Source: Oscillospiraceae bacterium
Lineage (GTDB): Bacteria; Bacillota; Clostridia; Oscillospirales; Oscillospiraceae
DNA length: 16,447 bases
Reading direction: 5' to 3'
NCBI GenBank assembly: GCA_021205585.1
Contig: JAJPXI010000238.1
Location: 1-16,447, forward strand
Each line of letters opens with the position of its first letter. Position 1 is the first letter of the stretch. This document shows positions 7,732-13,716 of this stretch, piece after piece. Both the position numbers and the translations under genes were made by a program. The notes beneath the pieces are model-generated. The model did not search any database, was not told the DNA's origin, and worked only from the letters and a program-made list of their open reading frames with translations.

Positions 7732-8574
7732 ATGGACATTGTGCAGAAAACCAGCGCCCACAATACCACGGCCAAAGCGGGGCGGAACATCGAATACCTT
7801 GTGGTACACTACACGGCGGGCACCACCTCCAGGGCGGGGGCGGCGGCCAACGTGGCGGCCTACTTTGCCTCCACGGACAACCAGGCCAGCGCCGACTTCA
7901 TCGTGGACGATGAAACGGCGGTGCAGTATAACCCGGATTTGGACAACCGCTACTGCTGGCACTGCGGGGGAAGCAGGCTGAACACCAAAGGGGGCGGGCT
8001 GTACGGCGCGTGCAAAAACGCCAACAGCATCGGCGTGGAGCTGTGCTCCACCAACAGTTCCGGCAAGGCGGCCGCCGCCAACGACGGCAGCTGGAGCTTC
8101 ACCCAGGCCGTGCTGGAGCGGGGGAGCGCCCTGCTGCGGGAGCTGATGGAGCGGTATGGAATCGATGCAGAACACGTCATCCGCCACTACGATGTGACCG
8201 GCAAGCTCTGCCCCGGTATCGTGGGCTGGAACGCCGACTCCGGGGACGAGAGCCTGTGGACGGTCTTTCACGCCGGCCTGGGCGCCGGGGGAACGCAAAC
8301 CGTAACCGCCGGGGAGCCGGCGGAAAAATCAAATGAGGAGGACGAGGAAATGAATCTTTCAACGTTCAAACAGCTGTGGAGCCAGCTGCGCGCCGAGCTC
8401 CAGGACAACGACGCCAGCGCATACAGCCAGCAGGCCAGGGAGTGGGCCGTGGCGCAGGGGCTGGTCAGCGGCATCAGCGATGGGGAATTCAACGGGGCCT
8501 GGCAGGACTACCTGACAAGGGAGCAGCTGGTGACGGTACTCTACCGCTTCGCCCAGACGCTGGGGCAGGGATAA
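7732..8574 (+). CDS. Endolysin: N-acetylmuramoyl-L-alanine amidase (Amidase_2)
   Basis: A 280-aa protein. The catalytic domain (about 1-180) is of the Amidase_2/PGRP type and cuts the bond between MurNAc and L-Ala. Zinc ligands are visible as His26 (VVHYTAG), His152 and Cys160 (HYDVTGKLCPG); the IGVEL segment (100-104) is also typical. A linker rich in Glu/Gly (about 181-206) leads to a C-terminal domain (207-280) resembling an S-layer-homology-like motif (REWAVAQGLVSG, LTREQLVTVLYRFAQ), probably for wall binding. There is no signal peptide, as expected for release by the holin. The ATG at 7732 has only a weak upstream GGGGG site, whereas Met207 has a strong internal site. Confidence 0.9.
   Translation: MDIVQKTSAHNTTAKAGRNIEYLVVHYTAGTTSRAGAAANVAAYFASTDNQASADFIVDDETAVQYNPDLDNRYCWHCGGSRLNTKGGGLYGACKNANSIGVELCSTNSSGKAAAANDGSWSFTQAVLERGSALLRELMERYGIDAEHVIRHYDVTGKLCPGIVGWNADSGDESLWTVFHAGLGAGGTQTVTAGEPAEKSNEEDEEMNLSTFKQLWSQLRAELQDNDASAYSQQAREWAVAQGLVSGISDGEFNGAWQDYLTREQLVTVLYRFAQTLGQG
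8335..8352 (+). promoter_or_regulatory. Internal ribosome binding site and start inside endolysin
   Basis: GAGGAGG (8335-8341) lies 8 bases before an in-frame ATG (8350, Met207), exactly at the linker/wall-binding-domain junction. Translation from here would give a 74-aa C-terminal fragment (8350-8574). Internal starts that yield free binding subunits are known for some clostridial and enterococcal endolysins. That it is used here is inferred. Confidence 0.55.
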
Positions 8575-8578
8575 GCCG

Positions 8579-8800
8579 ATGCGATACAAATACCTGGAAG
8601 ATTTGCCGGAGCGGGAGCAGCGCATGGCCCTGCGCAAACTGCGCCTGGCAGGCATCCTGGACGACTATGGGGAGGACGAGACGGGCCGGGCCGTCATTGA
8701 CCTGAGCGCCGATATGGCGCGGTTGCTGATGATGGCCTACCGGGGCGGGGCCTTTGACGGGAAGCTGCTGTATGCCGGGCTGCGCCCGGCGGTGCAGTAG
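8579..8800 (+). CDS. Small endolysin-linked phage protein (73 aa)
   Basis: A 73-aa protein whose ATG lies 4 bases after the endolysin stop; the GGGCAGGGA at the end of that gene is its probable ribosome binding site. It is helical and charged (LEDLPEREQRMALRKLRLAG) with a segment VIDLSADMARLLMMAYRGGAFDG. Similar small proteins with a xxDMARLLxxxxRAGAFD-like tail are often found beside prophage amidase genes, as far as recalled, with no assigned role. There is no membrane segment or signal peptide, so a lysis-accessory function is only a guess from position. Confidence 0.6.
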   Translation: MRYKYLEDLPEREQRMALRKLRLAGILDDYGEDETGRAVIDLSADMARLLMMAYRGGAFDGKLLYAGLRPAVQ

Positions 8801-8824
8801 GGCAAAAAAGGGGGCGGTGCTGGA

Positions 8825-10153
8825 ATGCCATCGGATTTACTGAACGTGGACGCCAGCTTTCCCCAGTTCACCGGGGAGGAGAGCATCAATCAGAAGATGG
8901 AGCGCATGACCAGCTACCTGTACATGGTGCTGGAGCAGCTGCGCTACACCCTGAGCAATCTGGACAGCAGCAATTTTAATGAGACCGGGCTGGCGGAAAT
9001 CACAAGCGAGGTGGAAGAGAGCATCTCCTGGCTGACACAGACGGCGAAGGCCATCACAGACCGGGTGGAAAACGCCGAGGGGGACATCTCTATCCTGACG
9101 CAGACGGCGGAGGAAATCGAGGCCAGGGTGGAGAGCACCGAGGGGGACATCTCTACGCTGACGCAAACGGCGGAGGAAATTGAGGCCAGGGTGGAAAACG
9201 CGGAGGGGGACATTTCTACGCTGACCCAGACAGCGGAGGACATCACCGCCCGGGTGGAGAGCGCCGAAGGAGACATTTCTACCCTGACCCAGACGGCCAG
9301 CAGCTTGGAGAGCAGAATCAGCGACGCCGAGGGCAATATCAACACGGTGGAGCAAACCCTAGAGGGGGTGGCCTTTACCAGCAGCCTGGCCGACGGCTCC
9401 ACGGTGATCAACGGCGGGTGTATCTCTACCGGGCAGATTCTGGCCAGCTATATCAAGCTGGGGGGCGATCTGGAGATCTACAAGTCGGTGGACAGCACCG
9501 ATGTGGGCGGCTACCTGGGCTTCACCACCTCCGCCAACGACGACAGCGAGGCTATGCACATGGCATCCTCCGACGGCAGCAACGAGGTGGTGGTCACCGA
9601 CAATGGCGCGGCCCTGCGCTGCGCCTGGAGTACGGGGGACGGCACAAACGGCGTTTACGCCGTGCCGAATTTCTGCTATGTGACTGCAAACGGCACGCGA
9701 TACGACTTTTTCGCAGACCATTTTTCCACATCCTCAAGCGATATTACCCTGGGAACCGGCGACAGATATTGGAGCGCCGCCTACCTGACCACCGTCTACG
9801 GCTCCCTGGCCTCCAGCTCCGACGAGGGGAAAAAGCACGATATGGCCCCCGTCGGGGAGAAGTATCAAAAGCTGTTTCAAAACCTGGCCCCCTGCGCTTA
9901 CCGGTACGACAGCGAGGGGGAGGCCGGGCCGGTTCACCTGGGCTTTACCGCCCAGGGTGTCCGGCGGGCCATGGAGTGCGCCGGACTGGGCGAAGGGGAC
10001 TTTGCCGGGTATGTGCGGGAGGGAGAGGAGCTGTACCTGAAATACCCGGAGTTCATCGCTCTGAACACCCGGATGATCCAGGGCCTGCTGGAGCGGGCGG
10101 ACAGGCTGGAGGCGCGGCTGGCGCGCGTTGAAGAAAAATTGAAGTTGGGGTGA
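8825..10153 (+). CDS. Tail spike/fibre with S74 intramolecular chaperone
   Basis: A 442-aa protein. Residues 1-65 form the probable particle-binding N-terminus, 69-173 are five 21-residue coiled-coil repeats, about 180-330 a beta-rich receptor/shaft region (LGGDLEIYKSVDS), and about 331-442 a Peptidase_S74 chaperone of endosialidase type. The last shows SSDEGKKHDM with candidate cleavage Ser332 and Lys336/337, GFTAQGVRRAME and a C-terminal helix pair (ALNTRMIQGLLERADRL). Such chaperones fold a homotrimeric spike and then cut themselves off. It acts in host recognition. Its stop codon lies within the GGGGTGAG that serves as ribosome binding site for the next gene. Confidence 0.85.
   Translation: MPSDLLNVDASFPQFTGEESINQKMERMTSYLYMVLEQLRYTLSNLDSSNFNETGLAEITSEVEESISWLTQTAKAITDRVENAEGDISILTQTAEEIEARVESTEGDISTLTQTAEEIEARVENAEGDISTLTQTAEDITARVESAEGDISTLTQTASSLESRISDAEGNINTVEQTLEGVAFTSSLADGSTVINGGCISTGQILASYIKLGGDLEIYKSVDSTDVGGYLGFTTSANDDSEAMHMASSDGSNEVVVTDNGAALRCAWSTGDGTNGVYAVPNFCYVTANGTRYDFFADHFSTSSSDITLGTGDRYWSAAYLTTVYGSLASSSDEGKKHDMAPVGEKYQKLFQNLAPCAYRYDSEGEAGPVHLGFTAQGVRRAMECAGLGEGDFAGYVREGEELYLKYPEFIALNTRMIQGLLERADRLEARLARVEEKLKLG
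9029..9343 (+). repeat. Five tandem 63-bp repeats in spike gene
   Basis: Five in-frame 63-bp units encode 21-residue repeats (residues 69-173) with the pattern xLTQTAEEIEARVExxEGDI. Twenty-one residues equal three heptads, fitting a continuous trimeric coiled-coil shaft. The middle three are the most alike at both DNA and protein level, as expected from recent unit duplication; the fifth (SSLESRISDAEGNIN) has diverged. Confidence 0.9.
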
Positions 10154-10157
10154 GAGC

Positions 10158-11714
10158 ATGAGCATCGGACTGCCGGAGATGAAATACGCCGATGAGATTA
10201 CGAAAAAGCAGACGGTGGAGTTCGCCGGGTACGATCACCGGGTTGGAGCCGGGGACGGGACCCTGTGGGACATGGAAAACCTGACGGGGGAGCACTGCCC
10301 GGCGCTGGCCAGCCGCCGCCCCCGGTGGATTGTGGAGCGGCTGGAGCAGCCCAACGGCCTGTACGGGCGGGACGGGTTGTACTGGGGGGACGGGACGGAC
10401 TTTTACGCAGACGGAACCCTGGCGGGCCAGGTGGAGGACGGCCCCAAGGCTTTCGCCAGCCTGGGGGCCTATGTGGTGGTGCTGCCAGACAAGGTCTATT
10501 ACAACCGGCTGACCGGGGCCTTCGGCAGCCTGGAGGCCAGCCTGACCGGCCTGTGCTATTTCCAGGACGGGCTGTACGCCGGGGAGGAGGCCGCCGGGAA
10601 CACCATCTACTGCCAGGGGGCCAACTGGGAGGACTATTTCTCCGCCGGGGACGCGGTGAGCATCGCCGGCTCTGCGCTGGAGGAGAACAACGCCACCATT
10701 ATCGTCCGGGAAATCGAGGGGGACTATCTGCGCTTTTATGAAAACTCCTTCACCGTCTCGGAGGAGGGGGAGACCCTGACCGTGTCCAGGGACGTGCCGG
10801 ATTTGGACTTCCTGTGTGAAAACGAAAACCGGCTGTGGGGCTGCAAGGAGGACACCATTTATGCCAGCAAGCTGGGGGACATTTTCAACTGGAACGTCTT
10901 TGACGGCCTTTCCACCGACAGCTACGCCGTGGATGTGGGCAGCGCCGGGGACTTCACCGCCTGCTGCAGCTACCTGGGCTACCCCTGTTTTTTCAAGGAG
11001 GATCACATCTACAAGGTCTACGGGGACAAGCCCTCCAACTTCCAGGTCATGGGCAGCGCCAATCTGGGGGTGGAGCGGGGCAGCGCCGCCAGCTGCGCCG
11101 TGGCCGGGGAAGTGCTGTACTACCTCAGCCGGACGGGGGTGTGCGCCTGGAGCGGGGGCCTGCCCCAGAGCATCCCCGCCCCCGGCGGCACGGAGCGATG
11201 CAGACACGGCGGCCGGTACTTTGTCTCCATGGCGGACAGCGGCGGGGAGTACCACCTGTTTGTCTACGATACCCGTTTGGGCCAGTGGCACCGGGAGGAC
11301 GCGCTGGAGGTTTTGGGTTTCGGCTGGGACGGGGAACTGTATTTCCTGGACAGCGGCGGAACCCTGTGGCTCAACGGGGACGCCCGAACGGTGCCCGACG
11401 GGGCGGAGGAAGAGGACACAGTGTCCAGCGCGGCGGAGTTCGGGGACTTCACCGAGGGCGATCCCAACAAAAAGGGCCTGGGCAAGCTGCATTTGCGCCT
11501 GGAGCTGGAGGAGGGCGCGGAAGTGACCGTGTGGCTCCAGCCGGACGGAGGGGACTGGCTGGAGGTGGCCAGCCTGTCCTCCCCGGTCAAGCGCAGCTAT
11601 TATCTGCCCATCGTCCCCCGCCGGTGCGACCATTTTCGGATTAAGCTGACGGGGACGGGCCTGTGGAAGCTATACAGCCTGGCGCGGGAGAGCTACAGCG
11701 GGAGCGAACTATAA
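10158..11714 (+). CDS. Putative tail nozzle (tubular B/gp10-like) beta-propeller protein
   Basis: A 518-aa protein with ATG after GGGGTGAG. Short Gly/Asp/Trp/Tyr-rich strand pairs recur through it, as in beta-propellers: GLYGRDGLYWGDG, FASLGAYVVVLPDKVYYN, DTIYASKLGDIFNWNVFDGL, YPCFFKEDHIYKVYGDKP, YFVSMADSGGEYHLFVYD. The sequence of an object record, a value check and a FKEDxIYKVxG segment recalls podoviral nozzle or stabilisation proteins (T7 gp12, P22 gp10), which close the short tail. There is no transmembrane segment or enzyme motif. With no tape measure in the operon this fits a short-tailed virion. The family call is by pattern only. Confidence 0.5.
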   Translation: MSIGLPEMKYADEITKKQTVEFAGYDHRVGAGDGTLWDMENLTGEHCPALASRRPRWIVERLEQPNGLYGRDGLYWGDGTDFYADGTLAGQVEDGPKAFASLGAYVVVLPDKVYYNRLTGAFGSLEASLTGLCYFQDGLYAGEEAAGNTIYCQGANWEDYFSAGDAVSIAGSALEENNATIIVREIEGDYLRFYENSFTVSEEGETLTVSRDVPDLDFLCENENRLWGCKEDTIYASKLGDIFNWNVFDGLSTDSYAVDVGSAGDFTACCSYLGYPCFFKEDHIYKVYGDKPSNFQVMGSANLGVERGSAASCAVAGEVLYYLSRTGVCAWSGGLPQSIPAPGGTERCRHGGRYFVSMADSGGEYHLFVYDTRLGQWHREDALEVLGFGWDGELYFLDSGGTLWLNGDARTVPDGAEEEDTVSSAAEFGDFTEGDPNKKGLGKLHLRLELEEGAEVTVWLQPDGGDWLEVASLSSPVKRSYYLPIVPRRCDHFRIKLTGTGLWKLYSLARESYSGSEL

Positions 11715-11717
11715 TAG

Positions 11718-11841
11718 GGGAACCTCTAAGGAAGCACTGATTAAATGCGCCTGCGGCGGCTGGCAATGATTTTGCACAAGAGCAACGCTGAAACCGTCAC
11801 CTGGACAGCATCTGCTCTTGTCATAGTTATTAGAGGTTCCC
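11718..11841. mobile_element. MITE-like element with 12-bp TIRs and 4-bp target duplication
   Basis: The ends GGGAACCTCTAA (11718-11729) and TTAGAGGTTCCC (11830-11841) are perfect inverted repeats, flanked by ATAG on both sides (11714-11717 and 11842-11845). Removing the element and one ATAG restores a compact junction in which the stop of the upstream gene is followed at once by the AGGAGGG of the next. An inner imperfect stem pairs ACAAGAGCA (11776-11784) with TGCTCTTGT (11813-11821). At 124 bp it has no transposase and must be moved in trans. A partial relative lies at 16384-16447. The 4-bp duplication and terminal GGG would fit an IS5-superfamily parent, but this is not certain. Confidence 0.85.
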
Positions 11842-11857
11842 ATAGGAGGGAAATAGA

Positions 11858-13267
11858 ATGGCAGCTTACACTTATGACGATTTCACCAAGAAGCTGGACG
11901 AGCTGGGGTATCAGCTCAGCGACGCCGACCTGGCCCTGGCCCAGTCCAACCCGGACGCGGGCATGAGCATTTTGCAGTACAAACAGGACTATGTCAATGC
12001 CACCACCGACGAGGCCAGAGCCCTGGCCCACGCGGGGGCGGAGGCCATCCGCAGCAGCTACGGCAACTACAGCGGCGGCGGCGACGGCTCAGAGTACTAC
12101 CTGGAGGCCCTGAACCCCTCCAGCTTTTCCTATGAGGACGCGCCGGAGTATACCAGCCGCTATGATAGCGCCGCCCAGAGTACGCTGGAGCAGATGCTGA
12201 ACCGGCAGGAGTACTCCTATAACGGGCAGACGCCCAGCTATACCAATCAGTATCAGGATACCGCGTCGGATCTGCTGGAGCAGATTCTCAGCCAGGAGGA
12301 TTTCTCCTACGACCCGGACAGCGACGAGCTGTACGCCCAGTACAAAAAGCAGTATGCCAGGGAGGGCCAGCGGGCGGCGGCGGACGCGCTGGGAACGGCG
12401 GCGGCGGCCAGCGGGGGCATCCCCTCCAGCTACGCCGCCACCGCCGCCGCCCAGGCCGGCAACTACTACGCCAGCCAGCTGACCGACAAGATTCCGGAGC
12501 TCTACCAGCTGGCCTACAGCCAGTACCAGGACGAATATGACAAGCTGCTGAGCAACCTGTCCACCGTCCAGAGCGCCGAGCAGCTGGACTATGAAAAGTA
12601 TTTGGATCAGCTGAGCCAGTACAACACCGACCGGGACTTTGACTACCAGACCTATCTGAACCGGTACAGTCAGCTGCAGAGCAGCCTGGAGGCTATCCAG
12701 GGCCTGGAGGACGCCGACTACCAGAAGTATCTGGATCAGTTAAGCCAGTACAATACGGATCGGGACTTCAGCTACAGCCAGCTGCTGGACGAAATCGACA
12801 ACCAGACGGCCCAGCGCGGCGAGGCCGTGAGCAACGCGCTGACCGCCGCCCAATATGGGGATTACAGCCAGTTGGAGGCTCTGGGCATCGACACCGGGGC
12901 CTACCAGTCCAATGAAAACTATCAGAAGGCGGTGGAGGCCGCCCAAATTGCCGCCGAGTACGGGGACTACTCCCTGCTGGAGTCCGTACTGAACATGGAT
13001 GCCAGCAACAACTCAGAGGACTGGCAGCGGCAGTACCAACTGGCCGCGCTGGCCGCCGAGTACGGGGACTACTCCGGCCTGGAGGCCCTGGGCATCGACA
13101 CCAGCGCCTACCAGGCGGCCCAGCAGAGCGGCGGCTCCGCCTCCGGCATTGTCAGCACCATGAAAAGCCTGGGAGACGACGCCCGGGCCTACGAGTACCT
13201 GGTCAGCCTGGGCTACAGCTCTTCCATCACCGCACAGCTTTGGAGCCTGTACCAGGCGGCGGGGTAA
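11858..13267 (+). CDS. Tyr/Gln/Asp-rich repeat protein, possible internal virion/ejection protein
   Basis: A 469-aa protein with AGGAGGG 7 bases before the ATG. The N-terminus (about 1-80) contains ALAHAGAEAIRSSYG followed by SGGGDGSEYY, a pattern recalled from other clostridial phage and surface proteins. A middle helical part has an Ala-rich, possibly membrane-active stretch (ALGTAAAASGGIPSSYAATA, 177-196) and SQLTDKIPELYQLAY. Then come two near-identical 20-residue units (244-263, 287-306; DYxKYLDQLSQYNTDRDF) and three YGDYSxLE units near 333, 368 and 402. There is no signal peptide. Being last in the operon after a nozzle-like gene, it may be an ejection protein, but no family is recognised. 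Confidence 0.5.
   Translation: MAAYTYDDFTKKLDELGYQLSDADLALAQSNPDAGMSILQYKQDYVNATTDEARALAHAGAEAIRSSYGNYSGGGDGSEYYLEALNPSSFSYEDAPEYTSRYDSAAQSTLEQMLNRQEYSYNGQTPSYTNQYQDTASDLLEQILSQEDFSYDPDSDELYAQYKKQYAREGQRAAADALGTAAAASGGIPSSYAATAAAQAGNYYASQLTDKIPELYQLAYSQYQDEYDKLLSNLSTVQSAEQLDYEKYLDQLSQYNTDRDFDYQTYLNRYSQLQSSLEAIQGLEDADYQKYLDQLSQYNTDRDFSYSQLLDEIDNQTAQRGEAVSNALTAAQYGDYSQLEALGIDTGAYQSNENYQKAVEAAQIAAEYGDYSLLESVLNMDASNNSEDWQRQYQLAALAAEYGDYSGLEALGIDTSAYQAAQQSGGSASGIVSTMKSLGDDARAYEYLVSLGYSSSITAQLWSLYQAAG
12587..12775 (+). repeat. Duplicated 60-bp unit in repeat protein gene
   Basis: Two 60-bp units (12587-12646 and 12716-12775) encode DYxKYLDQLSQYNTDRDFxY. The proteins are nearly identical while many third codon positions differ (AACACCGAC against AATACGGAT), so the duplication is not recent and the protein sequence appears to be under selection. 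Confidence 0.8.
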
Positions 13268-13301
13268 ATGGGCCGCCCGGAAAGGCATGGGGTTCAGAGA
13301 G

Positions 13302-13346
13302 AAAAAATTGCGCGGCCCCCCTGTCCGTTTATGGACAGGGGGCCGC
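13302..13346 (-). terminator. Intrinsic terminator, - strand
   Basis: GCGGCCCCCCTGTCC (13312-13326) pairs with GGACAGGGGGCCGC (13333-13346) around loop GTTTAT, with one bulged C. Read on the - strand the stem is followed by GCAA and six T (13307-13302). It would stop leftward transcription coming from citrate synthase. It has no T tract on the + strand. Confidence 0.75.
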
Positions 13347-13368
13347 TGCTGTTGGGGATGAGGAAGGT

Positions 13369-13453
13369 TCAGGAGACGGTCAGGGGGTCGGCGGCCAGGG
13401 CCACCGTGGGCAGCAGGGACAGGAAGCCTGGCTGCTGTCAGCAGCCAGGCCAT
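13369..13453 (-). pseudogene. Frameshifted signal-peptide-like remnant
   Basis: On the - strand an ATG (13453) opens MAWLL, then the frame is lost. From about 13425 to the stop at 13369 another frame reads FLSLLPTVALA followed by ADPLTVS. Deleting the 13 bases at plus 13426-13438 joins them into MAWLLFLSLLPTVALA-AD, a textbook signal peptide with an ALA cleavage site, preceded in frame by basic RKSL. The 13 bases are an exact inverted copy of the preceding 12 plus one base. The restored reading is only 23 residues and no good ribosome binding site is seen, so it is at best the broken start of a lost secreted protein. The terminator at 13302-13346 follows directly. Confidence 0.35.
13426..13450. 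repeat. Perfect 25-bp palindrome (12-bp arms)
   Basis: GCCTGGCTGCTG (13426-13437) and CAGCAGCCAGGC (13439-13450) are exact complements around a single central T. No T tract follows on either strand. The one-base centre is too tight for a normal RNA hairpin loop without opening inner pairs, which suggests a templated inverted duplication rather than a selected terminator. Confidence 0.8.
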
Positions 13454-13484
13454 CAGGGATTTTCGTAGAAGCGCCTGAAAACAG

Positions 13485-13549
13485 CCCCGTCCGCCCGGGC
13501 GGGGAACGCGCAGGCCCCGGCGGATTGGAACCCGCCGGGGCCTGCGCGT
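13485..13549. terminator. Two adjacent strong stem-loops, possible late-operon terminator
   Basis: The first is CCCCGTCC/GGGCGGGG (13485-13504) with a 4-base loop, including the palindrome CCGCCCGGGCGG. The second is a perfect 18-bp stem, ACGCGCAGGCCCCGGCGG (13506-13523) with its complement (13532-13549) around ATTGGAAC. Neither is followed by a clear T run on the + strand; on the - strand the first is followed by CTGTTTTC. Stem strength suggests transcription blocking or mRNA end protection at the convergent junction; termination is not certain. Confidence 0.45.
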
Positions 13550-13716
13550 GTGTGTGATGCGAAAGGAAATAGAGAGGGAATAGAGAAAAACAAAGGAGAA
13601 CCCGTAAGAGAAGGGGTCGGGCGCATATTCATCACGGCGCGCAGCCTGTCTGCCTCTTACAAAAGAATGATACAGGAGAAAAAGAAATAAATTGTGACAT
13701 CCTTGTGAATATTTTG

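Larger units (their letters stand above)
1..13267 (+). mobile_element. Prophage late region (partial), podovirus-like
   Basis: All genes from the left edge to 13267 point the same way, are tightly spaced or overlapping, and include scaffold, major capsid, tail appendages, holin, endolysin, an S74-chaperone spike and a nozzle-like protein. Together these define a phage late operon. No gene resembles a tape measure, tail tube or sheath, which argues for a short tail. Portal and terminase would be expected to the left of the window. Integrase and replication genes are not seen. The right limit is set at the last phage-like stop codon; the true att site may lie anywhere in about 13268-13716. Whether the prophage is functional cannot be judged from this part. 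Confidence 0.85.
13268..13716. other. Non-coding interval between prophage and citrate synthase
   Basis: About 450 bp between two convergent genes. The left two thirds are GC-rich with several strong stem-loops; the right part (about 13560-13716) is clearly AT-richer, including a run rich in AAAG/GAAA and AATATTTTGTTAAAC. No intact gene is convincing on either strand. The prophage/host junction is likely here, but no tRNA, integrase or core repeat marks it. Confidence 0.6.

Noticed and set aside
9029..9343. CRISPR array
   Set aside because: The repeats are contiguous, in frame and coding for a coiled coil, with no spacers.
10053..11633. 526-codon - strand open frame opposite the nozzle-like gene
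   Set aside because: Shadow of the + strand gene: no start signal, no domains, and no promoter on that strand.
11741..11824. 27-codon reading frame on the - strand inside the MITE, and a longer + strand frame through it
   Set aside because: No ribosome binding site, no known domain, and the sequence is explained by the inner stem and the need for repeat ends; too short to be a transposase.
13507..13548. tRNA 3' end on the - strand as an attachment site (GCGGGTTCCAATCCGC resembles a T arm)
   Set aside because: The T-loop would be TTCCAAT, with C where a purine is required, and the surrounding bases form one 18-bp stem rather than acceptor and anticodon arms.
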